Shown one piece after another: positions 51,558 through 60,910 of a stretch of DNA of 64,000 nt. This stretch comes from Clostridia bacterium (lineage in GTDB: Bacteria; Bacillota; Clostridia; Oscillospirales; CAG-272), in contig JAGATA010000003.1 in assembly GCA_017621475.1 (NCBI GenBank), positions 1-64,000 on the forward strand, given 5' to 3'. The notes beneath the pieces were generated by a model that saw only the letters and a program-made list of their open reading frames with translations, was not told where the DNA came from and did not search any database. A program made the translations under genes and the position numbers. Within the stretch, counting starts at the first letter, position 1. Each line of letters starts with the position of its first letter.

Positions 51558-52433
51558 ATGTCTGATATAGTAATAAAAACAGAGGGTCTTTCTTTCTTTT
51601 ACGATGAGGACAACGGAAGCCGTCTTGCCGTGCTGAAAGAATTTGACTTGGAAATAGAAAGAGGAACTTTTGTCGCGCTTCTCGGTCATAACGGAAGCGG
51701 AAAGAGTACTCTTGCAAAGCTTTTTAACCTTATACTTAAACCCACGTCGGGCTCTCTCTATCTTTTCGGGGAAAAGATAGACGAGGAAAAAATGACGGAG
51801 GATGATCTTTATGCGCTTCGCCAGCGTGTCGGTATGGTTTTCCAGAATCCCGATAACCAGCTCGTTGCGACGATAGTGGAGGAGGACGTGGCGTTCGGTC
51901 CCGAAAACCTCGGCGTTCCCCCCAAGGAGATACGAGAGCGTGTTGATAAAGCTCTTGAGATCGTCGGTATGACGAAATTTGCGCGCCACAGTCCGCATCA
52001 GCTTTCGGGCGGACAGAAGCAGCGCGTTGCAATTGCGGGCATTATCGCTTGCGACCCGGAAATAATAATATTTGATGAATCTACGGCGATGCTCGACCCG
52101 ATAGGCAGAGCGGAGGTACTCGAAACGATAGAAAAGCTCAACAGGGAAAACGGAACGACCGTGATACTTATCACTCATTATATGGAAGAAGCCGCAAGAG
52201 CAGACAGAGTCGTTGTTATTGACGACGGCAGAAAGCTCCTTGACGGAACGCCTAAAGAGGTGTTCTCGAAGACGAAGATACTGCGTGGTGCAGGGCTTGA
52301 TGTGCCTCAGACGACGCTTCTTTTGCAGGAGCTTGCAGACGAGGGATTCGCACTTCCGCGCGATGCACTCACCCCCGAGGAAGGTGCGCGTGCTTTGGCG
52401 GCAATTTTATCTGAAAAGGGAAGGAATCTATGA
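51558..52433 (+). CDS. ecfA1: Energy-coupling factor transporter ATPase EcfA1
   Basis: 291 residues. One of two ATPases that drive ECF vitamin transporters. LLGHNGSGKSTLAKLFN is Walker A; MVFQNPDNQLVATIVEEDVAFGPENLG includes the Q-loop and the ECF-specific region; LSGGQKQRVAIAGI the signature; IIIFDESTAMLDP Walker B. AAGGA precedes ATG 51558, and its stop overlaps the start of ecfA2. Substrate-specific S components are not in this window, so this is a shared group II module. Confidence 0.95.
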   Translation: MSDIVIKTEGLSFFYDEDNGSRLAVLKEFDLEIERGTFVALLGHNGSGKSTLAKLFNLILKPTSGSLYLFGEKIDEEKMTEDDLYALRQRVGMVFQNPDNQLVATIVEEDVAFGPENLGVPPKEIRERVDKALEIVGMTKFARHSPHQLSGGQKQRVAIAGIIACDPEIIIFDESTAMLDPIGRAEVLETIEKLNRENGTTVILITHYMEEAARADRVVVIDDGRKLLDGTPKEVFSKTKILRGAGLDVPQTTLLLQELADEGFALPRDALTPEEGARALAAILSEKGRNL

Positions 52434-53293
52434 ACGCAGCAGAGCTTAAAGGTGTATCATATGTTTACAGCAAGAACACGCCTTTTATGAAGGTGGCTGT
52501 GGACAATATAGATATAACTTTCGAAAAAAATATGATAACGGGTCTTATTGGCCACACGGGAAGCGGCAAATCCACGGTAGCGCAGATGCTCAACGGGCTT
52601 TTGCGCCCTTCGGACGGTGACGTTGTGATCCACGGCAGAAGTATGTGGGAAGACCCGAAAAAGATAAAAGAATTCCGCTATATTACGGGGCTTGTTTTTC
52701 AGTATCCCGAATATCAGCTTTTTGAAGAAACGGTATATAAGGATATAGCATTTGGTCCTAAAAATATGGGCCTTTCCGATGAGGAGATAGACGCGCGTGT
52801 GCGCGAAGCGGTGCGATTTGTCGGCCTTTCCGATGACGTGCTTGAAAAATCTCCCTTCGACCTTTCGGGCGGTCAGAAACGCAGAGTTGCCATTGCAGGC
52901 GTTATGGCTATGCGTCCGCAAAACCTTGTGCTTGACGAGCCTGCGGCGGGGCTTGACCCTCGCGGCAGAGACGAGATCCTTAGCAAGATACACGATTATC
53001 AAAAAGAAACGCGCTCTACCGTTATTATGATAAGCCACAGTATGGAGGATATGGCGCTTTATTGCCAGAGGCTCGTTGTAATGAGTCATTCCAAACCCAT
53101 ACTTACGGGAACGTGCGCAGAAGTCTTCTCCTGCGCGGACGAACTTGAAAAAGCAGGTCTTGCAATACCGCAGGTCACAAAACTTATGACAGAGCTTTCT
53201 CGTATGGGATACGATGTAAACACATCCGTTTACACCGTAGAGGATGCCAAGCGAGAGCTTATGCGTGTGCTCGGAGGTGAAAATAAATGCTAA
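52430..53293 (+). CDS. ecfA2: Energy-coupling factor transporter ATPase EcfA2
   Basis: 287 residues. Walker A is LIGHTGSGKSTVAQMLN, the Q-loop VFQYPEYQLFEETVYKDIAFGPKN, the signature LSGGQKRRVAIAGV and Walker B LVLDEPAAGLDP, all typical of EcfA2. It pairs with EcfA1. The coding region overlaps ecfA1 by four bases and ecfT by seven. Confidence 0.95.
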   Translation: MNAAELKGVSYVYSKNTPFMKVAVDNIDITFEKNMITGLIGHTGSGKSTVAQMLNGLLRPSDGDVVIHGRSMWEDPKKIKEFRYITGLVFQYPEYQLFEETVYKDIAFGPKNMGLSDEEIDARVREAVRFVGLSDDVLEKSPFDLSGGQKRRVAIAGVMAMRPQNLVLDEPAAGLDPRGRDEILSKIHDYQKETRSTVIMISHSMEDMALYCQRLVVMSHSKPILTGTCAEVFSCADELEKAGLAIPQVTKLMTELSRMGYDVNTSVYTVEDAKRELMRVLGGENKC

Positions 53294-54108
53294 AAGACAT
53301 TACTTTGGGGCAGTTTTTCCCCGGTAACTCATTGCTTCACAAACTCGATCCGAGAGTAAAACTTATTGTATGTATTGCATATATCGTGGCAATATTCCTT
53401 TGTAAGTCTGCGGTAGCTTACGGCGCTGTGCTTGTTGCGACGCTTTTACTTATGGTGATCTCAAAACTTCCCATAAAGACGGTACTCAAAGGTATAAAAC
53501 CCATATTATTTATCATACTTTTTACAGCAGTGCTGAATATATTTTGGCGCAGCGGCGAAACGGTGCTCGTAAGCTTTTGGAAGATAACCATATATCTTGA
53601 AGGCATTATTTCCGCTATATATATGGTCGTTCGTATTAGTTGCCTTGTTGTGGGAACGAGCGTTATACTCACTTATACGACTTCGCCCATCGCCCTTACG
53701 GACGCGATAGAGCGCTTGCTCTCTCCCTTGCGCGCAATAAAAGTTCCCGTACACGAATTTGCTATGATGATGACGATAGCTTTGCGTTTTATCCCAACGC
53801 TTATTGAAGAAACGGATAAGATAATGAACGCGCAGAAAGCGCGCGGCTCGGATTTTTCAACGGGTAAGCTTACGGAGCGCGCAAAGGCGTTGGTTCCTGT
53901 GCTTGTGCCGCTTTTCATATCATCTTTCCGCCGTGCGGATGAGCTTGCTATAGCTATGGAGTGCCGTTGCTACCGCGGCGGAAGCGGCAGAACGAGAATG
54001 ACACAGCTTCGCCTTGCCGCAAGAGATTTTCTTTTCTTGTTTGCTATTGCGGCGTTTATCGCGGTCATAGTTTTTATAAATAAATTTATTCCGTATTTTA
54101 TTGTATAA
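53287..54108 (+). CDS. ecfT: Energy-coupling factor transporter transmembrane protein EcfT
   Basis: 273 residues with about five membrane helices. The start GQFFPGNSLLHKLDPRVKL is a family signature, and the two coupling helices end in the motifs QKARGSD and ECRCYRGG that contact the ATPases. It links the ATPases to exchangeable S components. GGAGGTG within the end of ecfA2 serves as the ribosome binding site. Confidence 0.95.
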   Translation: MLKDITLGQFFPGNSLLHKLDPRVKLIVCIAYIVAIFLCKSAVAYGAVLVATLLLMVISKLPIKTVLKGIKPILFIILFTAVLNIFWRSGETVLVSFWKITIYLEGIISAIYMVVRISCLVVGTSVILTYTTSPIALTDAIERLLSPLRAIKVPVHEFAMMMTIALRFIPTLIEETDKIMNAQKARGSDFSTGKLTERAKALVPVLVPLFISSFRRADELAIAMECRCYRGGSGRTRMTQLRLAARDFLFLFAIAAFIAVIVFINKFIPYFIV

Positions 54109-54112
54109 AAGC

Positions 54113-54856
54113 ATGAAATATCTATTAAAAATAACATATTGCGGCACGGCTTATTCCGGCTTTCAGGTTCAGCACAATGCAAATACAGTTCAAGCCGAGC
54201 TTATGCGTGCTGCAGAGAAAATATTTACCGTTCCGTGCCTTGTAACGGGGTGCAGCAGAACGGACAGCGGCGTTCACGCGCTGGAGTATCTTGCAACTGT
54301 TGAACCATCCGAGGGCGGGGCGCGAATCCCCGCCGAAAAGCTTCCCAAAGCGCTTGCGCACGTACTGCCGAGCGATATTTCCGTAATGGAAGCTGCTGTT
54401 GTGGCAGATGATTTTTCCGTTCGCCGCGCCGTGAAGGGCAAGGAGTATATGTATCTTTTGTGGACAAAAGATTATATGGATCCATTTCTTTGCAAGCGAG
54501 CGTGGCATTATTTCCGCCCGCTTGACGTGGAAAAAATGAATCTTGCCGCAAAATATATTGTTGGAAAGCAAGATTTTGCTTCTTTTATGGCAAGCGGCAG
54601 CGAGATAATCGATACTGTCAGAACAGTATCACGCTGTGAAGTTGTAAGAGGTGATGATGGATGCATTCGTATCTACGTTGCCGCAGACGGATTCTTATAT
54701 AATATGGTAAGAATAATTGTGGGCACTCTCGTTTATGTAAGCGAGGGAAAGATAGATCCTCTTAAAATAAAGGATATTATAAATGCAAAAGACCGCACTC
54801 GCGCAGGGAAAACTGCCCCAGCGGATGGTCTTTATCTTGAAAAAGTTTTTATTTGA
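54113..54856 (+). CDS. truA: tRNA pseudouridine(38-40) synthase TruA
   Basis: 247 residues from ATG 54113; a TTG twelve bases upstream lies in the ecfT end. KITYCGTAYSGFQVQ starts the fold and SRTDSGVHAL holds the catalytic Asp. Later segments FLYNMVRIIVGTLVYVSEGK are TruA-like. It isomerises uridines in the anticodon arm. ecfA1-ecfA2-ecfT-truA is the common Firmicutes order, normally after rplQ; here it follows ruvB and a methyltransferase gene. Confidence 0.95.
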   Translation: MKYLLKITYCGTAYSGFQVQHNANTVQAELMRAAEKIFTVPCLVTGCSRTDSGVHALEYLATVEPSEGGARIPAEKLPKALAHVLPSDISVMEAAVVADDFSVRRAVKGKEYMYLLWTKDYMDPFLCKRAWHYFRPLDVEKMNLAAKYIVGKQDFASFMASGSEIIDTVRTVSRCEVVRGDDGCIRIYVAADGFLYNMVRIIVGTLVYVSEGKIDPLKIKDIINAKDRTRAGKTAPADGLYLEKVFI

Positions 54857-54876
54857 TCTGATGGAAGGAGAGAGCG

Positions 54877-56097
54877 ATGCCGAACGGAATATTTTCCCGA
54901 ATCAAGGAAAAGACGGACACTATGTCCATATATCTTCCTTATGAGAACGTGTATTACGAAAAGCTTGCGGATTTTTACCGTGTAGCGAAGTTCGGAGCGA
55001 TAGCGGTGCTTGCTATATTCGTTCTTCTTACGACAATAATATGCAGAAACGATCTGCGTGCGGAAAATTTCCGCTATCTTTTCAAATATATAGACGTTGA
55101 CCCTGCTTCAACCTCTGCAAATTACAAGGATATTTATTACAGCGCCGGTTCAAGCTCTCATTTTGCTTTTTATAAAGGAGACCTTGTTCTTGCCGGGGAT
55201 GGCAAACTTGCAATATATAATATTTCCGGCAAGAATATATTGTCCGAAGAACTTTCATCCGTGAATTCGGTCTGCGATGCGGACGGGAAATATCTTGTTG
55301 CATATTCTCCCGACGGAAAGAACGTATCAATATTAAATTCTTTTTCAAAGCTTTATGATCTTGAATACGATTATCCTGTTATCAGCGCTTCGGCAGGGGA
55401 TGACGGTAGCTTTACAGTTATAACACGCGACCAAACGTACAGAAGTGCCGTTTACGTTTACAACAGCATGTTCAAGCTCGTTTATTCTGTACGAAGCAAC
55501 GAGAAATACGCCGCCAGTGCCGCCGTTTCACCGGACGGAAAGTATGCGGCATTCCTTTCATACTCTCCAAGCAACGGACTCTATGCTCGCGAACTTGTTG
55601 TTCGCAATATATCTAAAGATAAAGAAGAACTTTCTGTAAGAACGGAAGGAAAGCTGCCTATTAAAACAGGCTTTTTTGAAGACGGCAACCTTTTTCTTCT
55701 TTGTTCGGACGGTATATCTTTCTATGATGAAAAATTCAAGCAAACAACAAGCGTTTCTTTTGGATATCCTATTCAGTTTTACCGTTCATTCGGCGGTCAT
55801 ATAGCCGTTTTGACAGGTGAGACAAAGGCAGGGGCAACGCTTTGTATGTTTGACAGTGAAGGAAATAAAAAGTTTACAGAAAGTTTTCCTTTTGCTGTAC
55901 TTGATGTTCAAATAATTGATGATAAAATATACTTGCTTGCACCGAATGCGGTGTATTGCTATGATGAAAAAAACGTTGCACGCGCTTCTTTCGAGGGCAA
56001 CGTGCAGAAAATGTATGCTTTTGACGATGGCAATGTTATGCTTTGCTATGCCGACAGCACAAAACTTTTGAAAGTTTCGGAATTCGTAAATTACTAA
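54877..56097 (+). CDS. DUF5711-family membrane-anchored beta-propeller-like protein
   Basis: 406 residues. Residues about 37-56 form one membrane helix; ~40 residues lie before it in the cytoplasm. The outer part (60-406) consists of repeating blades with SPDGK-type turns (YSPDGKNVSIL, VSPDGKYAAFL), which suggests a seven- or eight-bladed propeller. This matches DUF5711, common in Clostridia next to cvpA and without known function. GGAAGGAG precedes ATG 54877. Part of the gene string between truA and cvpA. Confidence 0.75.
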   Translation: MPNGIFSRIKEKTDTMSIYLPYENVYYEKLADFYRVAKFGAIAVLAIFVLLTTIICRNDLRAENFRYLFKYIDVDPASTSANYKDIYYSAGSSSHFAFYKGDLVLAGDGKLAIYNISGKNILSEELSSVNSVCDADGKYLVAYSPDGKNVSILNSFSKLYDLEYDYPVISASAGDDGSFTVITRDQTYRSAVYVYNSMFKLVYSVRSNEKYAASAAVSPDGKYAAFLSYSPSNGLYARELVVRNISKDKEELSVRTEGKLPIKTGFFEDGNLFLLCSDGISFYDEKFKQTTSVSFGYPIQFYRSFGGHIAVLTGETKAGATLCMFDSEGNKKFTESFPFAVLDVQIIDDKIYLLAPNAVYCYDEKNVARASFEGNVQKMYAFDDGNVMLCYADSTKLLKVSEFVNY

Positions 56098-56121
56098 TCG
56101 TACCTTATAGGAGAAAAATAA

Positions 56122-56775
56122 ATGTCTGCTTGCTTGGATATTATACTTATCGCCATAGTGGTGATATTCGCTATTTTGGGAATAAAACGCGGTTTTATAA
56201 AATCCGTTTCCGGATATGTTTCCCACCTTATAGCTTTTATTTTGACGTTTGCTTTTTATAAGCGCTTCACACCCGTTGTAAAGCGCCTGCCTTTTCTCGA
56301 TAATATGATAACCGATGTGCCAATGCCCGAATTCAGCAGTGCGGAGGGTTTTATGGAAAAAATAAAGATGATAATAAATCATATTATTTCTTCCGAGGAT
56401 GTTGATGCAGCATCAAAAGCTGTTATGAACAATCTGCTTGCCGATGTTATTGCAACGGTCATTTCCTTTGCGGTGCTTATTATCGGATTTTTGCTTGTCC
56501 TCAAGCTTGTATTTTTGCTTTTGGAGCTTGTTGCAAAGGCACCCGTTATAAAGCAGGCAAACGGCGTATTGGGACTTCTTTTCGGCGTACTCATCGGTTC
56601 TTTTTGGGCTTGGATCGTGGCAAACCTTTTTGGAAATCTTCTTTTCCCGATACTTAACTCGAAATGGCCGGACATCTTTATGGATGATATGCTTAACTCG
56701 CTTGTATATAAGCTTTGTACGGATATAAACCCTATGACGTATATTTTTATGCTTTTGCAGAAGATCTTAGGTTAA
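56122..56775 (+). CDS. cvpA: CvpA-family membrane protein
   Basis: 217 residues with four or five hydrophobic segments. The N terminus LDIILIAIVVIFAILGIKRGFIKSV matches CvpA, needed for colicin V production in E. coli and linked more generally to envelope homeostasis. The segment between the second and third helices is longer than in E. coli CvpA (162 residues). It follows the DUF5711 gene by 24 bases, with TATAGGAG as ribosome binding site. Confidence 0.8.
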   Translation: MSACLDIILIAIVVIFAILGIKRGFIKSVSGYVSHLIAFILTFAFYKRFTPVVKRLPFLDNMITDVPMPEFSSAEGFMEKIKMIINHIISSEDVDAASKAVMNNLLADVIATVISFAVLIIGFLLVLKLVFLLLELVAKAPVIKQANGVLGLLFGVLIGSFWAWIVANLFGNLLFPILNSKWPDIFMDDMLNSLVYKLCTDINPMTYIFMLLQKILG

Positions 56776-56849
56776 TTACCGAATATATAGCCGCACGGTG
56801 ACGCGGCACAAGCACAATACTTTGAGTCACCGAGAAGGATTTTTTTAAA

Positions 56850-59225
56850 ATGATGCAACTATGTTCTAGATGCCGCAAGCGTATGGCTGTGGTATTTGTT
56901 ACAAAACTTGAAAACGGAGAAAGCCAGAACGAAGGGCTTTGCCTTAAATGCGCAAGGGAGCTGGGCATTCCTCAAATGGACAGTATGCTTTCCAATATGG
57001 GCATTTCGGACCAAGACCTTGATAATATGGAAGATGAGATCGGAAACCTTCTTTCCCAAGTTTCCGAAGGAGGGGAAGAGGATGACGATGATGATATTGA
57101 CGGCGATGATGCCGCTTCCCGTACGCCCGCGCTCGATTTTGCAAAACTTTTCGGATCTCTTCCTTTTATGAACAATAACGCGCCCAAAAACGAGGAAAAT
57201 GTTCCTGCGAAGAAAGAGGATGGCTCCAAAACGGAATCTTCCAAGGGTAAATCCAAGGATAAAGATAAAAAGAAAAAAGAGAAAGAACGCCGCTATCTTT
57301 CTATGTATTGCCGCGACCTGACGGCGGCAGCAAAAGAGGGCAAGCTCGATGCCGTTATCGGCAGAGAGCGCGAAACTGCGCGTATGATGCAGATTCTTTC
57401 CCGCAGACAGAAGAACAATCCCTGCCTTATCGGTGAGCCCGGTGTTGGTAAAACGGCTATTGCGGAAGCGCTCGCGCAGAAGATCGTTGCAGGGGATGTT
57501 CCGTATAAGCTTCGCGAAAAGGAAGTTTACCTTGTTGACCTCACAGCGCTTGTTGCGGGTACGCAGTTCCGCGGTCAGTTTGAAAGTCGTGTAAAAGGGC
57601 TTATAGATGAGGTTAAAGCGCTCGGCAACATAATCCTCGTTATTGACGAAGTTCACAGTATTGTCGGCGTGGGCGATTCCGAGGGAAGTATGAACGCGGC
57701 AAATATCTTGAAGCCTGCACTTTCCCGTGGAGAAATTCAGCTTATCGGTGCTACGACTCTTACGGAATACCGCAAATATATAGAAAAGGATTCCGCGCTG
57801 GAACGCCGTTTCCAACCCATTATCGTGGAGGAGCCTTCTATTGCGGAAACGAAAAAGATACTCGGCGGTATCAAAAAATATTACGAAACATACCATAGAA
57901 TAAATATTTCGGACGCTATCATATCTCGTGCGGTAGAGCTCTCCGAAAGATATATCACGGATAGATTTTTGCCCGATAAAGCGATAGACCTTCTTGATGA
58001 AGCGGCGGCTTACGTTGCGATGCACTCTCCCGTGGTAAATCGTGTTGCCGTTGTTGAAAAAGAGCTTGCCGCCCTTAAAACGCAGATTGCAGAAATAGAA
58101 GAAAATCCGCTCCCCGCTGATGCGGATGACGAGCGCAGAAATGCTCATTATGAGCTTGTTGCTTCTATCAAGGCAAGTCAGCTCAAGGATGAGGCGGAAT
58201 ATGAAAAGCTCAAAGCGGAGCTTGCAACAATAGAACTTACGGTGGATTCGCTTGCGCGAGTTATAGAGATATGGACGGGTGTTCCCGCAGGAACGATCAA
58301 TGCCAATGAGTTTGAACGTCTCAATACGCTTTCCGACCGTCTTAAAGACAGAATCAAAGGTCAGGATGCGGCTGTTGACGCCGTTGTGCGCGCCATAAAG
58401 CGCAACCGCGCGGGCGTTTCTTATAAACGCAAGCCTGCTTCTTTCATTTTTGCAGGCCCTACGGGTGTTGGTAAAACAGAGCTTGTAAAGGTTCTTGCAA
58501 CAGATCTTTTCAGCACGCCCGACGCGCTCATTCGCCTTGATATGTCTGAGTTTATGGAGAAACACTCCGTTTCCCGTATGATAGGCTCGCCCCCAGGATA
58601 CGTCGGATATGATGATGCAGGTCAGCTTACAGAGAAGATACGCCGCAAACCTTATTCTGTCGTGCTCTTTGACGAGATAGAGAAGGCTCATCCTGATGTA
58701 CTCAACATCCTTTTGCAGATACTTGACGATGGCAAGGTGACGGACTCCCACGGCAAGGAAGTCGATTTTTCAAGCAGTATCATCGTTATGACGACAAATG
58801 CCGGCGCAAGCATGGCAACGAACACACCGGGATTTGGTATGAGTGGGCAGAGCATTGCGGAAAACAGAACGGAGCGAGCTCTTTCCGAATTTTTGCGTCC
58901 CGAATTCCTCAACCGTGTTGACGAGATAATAACATTCCGCCAGCTTGATAAGGAAGATTTCCGCAGAATTGCCGCTAATATGATAAACGACCTTCGCACA
59001 GCTCTTGCGGAAAAGGGAATTTCCGTTTCCTGTACCGACGAAGCCCTTGCACTTATCGCAGAGAAGTCTTTCTCTACAAAATACGGTGCGCGCAATATGA
59101 GAAGATTTATAAGCCGCAATATTGAAGATATTGCTGCAGAAAAGATCATTTCCGCATACGATAAAGACGTAAAAGAGATCTTTATCGATGCAAACGGAGA
59201 AGAACTTTCCGTTGACGTGAGATAA
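56850..59225 (+). CDS. clpE: ClpE-like Clp/Hsp100 ATPase with N-terminal zinc finger
   Basis: 791 residues. A zinc finger made by C5-x-x-C8 and C31-x-x-C34 replaces the usual Clp N domain, as in ClpE. An acidic stretch ([12 protein letters not shown]) and a Lys/Ser-rich linker of about 30 residues follow. The first AAA domain has [14 protein letters not shown] and [10 protein letters not shown]; a middle helical domain follows; the second AAA has [16 protein letters not shown] and [12 protein letters not shown]. It unfolds substrates for ClpP. B. subtilis ClpE is about 700 residues; the extra length is the linker. No CtsR box was seen. ATG 56850 or 56853 can start; AAGGA lies upstream. Confidence 0.88.
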   Translation: MMQLCSRCRKRMAVVFVTKLENGESQNEGLCLKCARELGIPQMDSMLSNMGISDQDLDNMEDEIGNLLSQVSEGGEEDDDDDIDGDDAASRTPALDFAKLFGSLPFMNNNAPKNEENVPAKKEDGSKTESSKGKSKDKDKKKKEKERRYLSMYCRDLTAAAKEGKLDAVIGRERETARMMQILSRRQKNNPCLIGEPGVGKTAIAEALAQKIVAGDVPYKLREKEVYLVDLTALVAGTQFRGQFESRVKGLIDEVKALGNIILVIDEVHSIVGVGDSEGSMNAANILKPALSRGEIQLIGATTLTEYRKYIEKDSALERRFQPIIVEEPSIAETKKILGGIKKYYETYHRINISDAIISRAVELSERYITDRFLPDKAIDLLDEAAAYVAMHSPVVNRVAVVEKELAALKTQIAEIEENPLPADADDERRNAHYELVASIKASQLKDEAEYEKLKAELATIELTVDSLARVIEIWTGVPAGTINANEFERLNTLSDRLKDRIKGQDAAVDAVVRAIKRNRAGVSYKRKPASFIFAGPTGVGKTELVKVLATDLFSTPDALIRLDMSEFMEKHSVSRMIGSPPGYVGYDDAGQLTEKIRRKPYSVVLFDEIEKAHPDVLNILLQILDDGKVTDSHGKEVDFSSSIIVMTTNAGASMATNTPGFGMSGQSIAENRTERALSEFLRPEFLNRVDEIITFRQLDKEDFRRIAANMINDLRTALAEKGISVSCTDEALALIAEKSFSTKYGARNMRRFISRNIEDIAAEKIISAYDKDVKEIFIDANGEELSVDVR

Positions 59226-59232
59226 ATTTTAT

Positions 59233-59266
59233 TCCCCCTTGCAATATAAAAACAAGGGGGATTTTT
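59233..59266 (+). terminator. Terminator after the Clp ATPase gene
   Basis: TCCCCCTTG / CAAGGGGGA stem with an eleven-base loop, then TTTTTCTTTT. Confidence 0.85.
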
Positions 59267-59322
59267 CTTTTGTGAAAAAAGTAAACCATAGCAAACTTTT
59301 TTCATAAAGTTATGAAAACCAC

Positions 59323-59351
59323 TTGACAAACGCATATATAAATGCTATTAT
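59323..59351 (+). promoter_or_regulatory. Promoter of the amino acid ABC transporter operon
   Basis: TTGACA (59323-59328), 17-base spacer and TATTAT (59346-59351) preceded by TGC. Confidence 0.8.
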
Positions 59352-59358
59352 TGAAACA

Positions 59359-59380
59359 TCGTTTTAGCTAGCTAAAACGA
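59359..59380 (+). promoter_or_regulatory. 22-bp perfect palindrome at the transcription start
   Basis: The half site TCGTTTTAGCT is followed at once by its exact reverse complement, with no spacer. It begins eight bases after the -10 hexamer, covering the likely start of transcription. It fits a repressor operator. The sequence is not one of the well-known boxes (ArgR, CodY, GlnR, CymR, Fur). Confidence 0.75.
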
Positions 59381-59418
59381 AATTTTAAAAATCTACATTT
59401 TGAAAAGAGAATTTTACC

Positions 59419-60228
59419 ATGAAAAAAATTATTTCTCTCGTACTCGTTGTAGCTCTTATGGCACTTTCTATGTTCGCTTTCGCCGGCTGCGGCAAAGAAG
59501 ACAACATACTCGTTTGCGGCGTAACGGATTTCCCCGGAATGAACGAGCAAGACGAAAACGGCAATTGGACAGGCTTCGAATGCGATTTCGCAAGAGCTGT
59601 CGGCGAGCTTATCGGTATGGAAGTTGAATTCCAGATAATCTCTTGGGACCAAAAATACGGCGAGCTCAACTCCGGCAAGATAGATTGCATCTGGAATGGC
59701 TTTACTGCAAACGCTAAAGAAAAAGACGGTACAGAAAGAAAGGATCTCGTTGACTTTTCTTCCACATATATGCTCAACCAGCAGTGCATAGTTGTTAAAA
59801 AATCCGAGCTTGATTCTTACAAGACAAAAGCAGACCTCGTAGGCAAAACAGCCGCCGTTGAAATGGGCAGTGCGGGCGAAAGCTTTGCCGAGGAAGCTGT
59901 AGGTACAGATGGCAAGCTTATCGGATTTACTGCACAGAACGCTACTTTTATGGAAGTTAAAACAGGCAAATCCGATTTTGCGGTAGTTGACGTTCTTCTC
60001 GCAAAGAACATTTGCGGCAAAGGCGACTATACAGACATTGCTATTGTTGAAGCAGAAGACCTCACTCTTGAAGCTGAATACTATGCTATCGGATTCAAAA
60101 AGGGAAGCGACCTTACAGCAAAGGTAAACGAAGCTATCAAAACTCTCAATGAAAATGGCAAGCTTCTTGAGATCGCAAAGAGATACGGTCTTGAAAACAG
60201 CCTTCAGGTTGCAGAGTTCAACGGTTGA
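59419..60228 (+). CDS. Amino acid ABC transporter substrate-binding lipoprotein
   Basis: 269 residues. The signal peptide ends in FAFAGC, so the protein is attached by Cys23 or so to the outer membrane face. It belongs to the SBP family 3 for polar amino acids: GVTDFPGMNEQDENGNWTGF, then CDFARAVGELIGMEVEFQII and DCIWNGFTANAKEKDG. The Arg that holds the amino acid carboxylate is expected in the ERKDLVDFSSTY region. It hands its ligand to the permease encoded next. Ribosome binding site AAAGAG is modest. Confidence 0.92.
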   Translation: MKKIISLVLVVALMALSMFAFAGCGKEDNILVCGVTDFPGMNEQDENGNWTGFECDFARAVGELIGMEVEFQIISWDQKYGELNSGKIDCIWNGFTANAKEKDGTERKDLVDFSSTYMLNQQCIVVKKSELDSYKTKADLVGKTAAVEMGSAGESFAEEAVGTDGKLIGFTAQNATFMEVKTGKSDFAVVDVLLAKNICGKGDYTDIAIVEAEDLTLEAEYYAIGFKKGSDLTAKVNEAIKTLNENGKLLEIAKRYGLENSLQVAEFNG

Positions 60229-60250
60229 TAAATATTAAAGGAATTTTATA

Positions 60251-60898
60251 ATGGGTTTTTGGGAAGTTACTCTCAGCATTCTCGGCGGTCTTAAATGGAC
60301 CGCCCTGATATTTGCGCTCACGCTTGTGTTCGCACTTCCGCTGGGTCTTATAATCGCATTCGGCTCTATGTCTAAGTTCAAGCCGCTTGCGTATGTTACA
60401 AAGGTTTTCGTTTGGATCATTCGCGGTGTTCCGCTTATGCTTCAGATATTCGTTGTTTTTTACGTTCCGGGTATGCTTGTTGACGGCTTTTCGGGACTTG
60501 ACCGTTTTCCCTCTGTGCTTATAGCTTTCGTTATAAATTACGCTTGCTATTTCTCCGAAATATACCGCGGAGGTATAGAAAGCATCTCGAAAGGTCAGTA
60601 TGAGGCAGGTGAGGTCCTCGGTATGACAAAATCACAGATATTCTTCAAGGTCGTGCTTATGCAGGTAGTAAAGCGCATCATTCCGCCTATGTCCAACGAA
60701 GTTATTACGCTTGTTAAGGATACGGCGCTTGCAAGAGTTATCTCCGTTACGGAGATGCTCAAGGCGGCGGAAATGTTCGCCTCCCGCGGTCTCATTTGGC
60801 CGATGTTCTATACAGCTGTATTCTACCTCATTTTTGTCGGCGTTCTTACGCTTCTTTTCGGATATTTCGAGAAAAAGCTCTCATATTATAAGGCATAA
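60251..60898 (+). CDS. Amino acid ABC transporter permease
   Basis: 215 residues with about five membrane helices, HisM/GlnP type. GLKWTALIFALTLVFALPLG starts the family, IIRGVPLMLQIFVVFY carries the RGxPLxxQ motif, and the ATPase-contact loop is EAGEVLGMTKSQIFFKVVLM. It forms the channel as a homodimer, as only one permease gene is present. AAAGGA precedes ATG 60251. Confidence 0.93.
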   Translation: MGFWEVTLSILGGLKWTALIFALTLVFALPLGLIIAFGSMSKFKPLAYVTKVFVWIIRGVPLMLQIFVVFYVPGMLVDGFSGLDRFPSVLIAFVINYACYFSEIYRGGIESISKGQYEAGEVLGMTKSQIFFKVVLMQVVKRIIPPMSNEVITLVKDTALARVISVTEMLKAAEMFASRGLIWPMFYTAVFYLIFVGVLTLLFGYFEKKLSYYKA

Positions 60899-60910
60899 GG
60901 AGGGGCGAAG

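Noticed and set aside
56776..56849. CtsR or CIRCE operator ahead of the Clp gene
   Set aside because: Only a short GCCGC/GCGGC hairpin and a GTGAC/GTCAC repeat were found; neither matches the known boxes.
56859..58751. 630-codon open frame on the minus strand
   Set aside because: Antisense to the ClpE-like gene; no ribosome binding site or motif.
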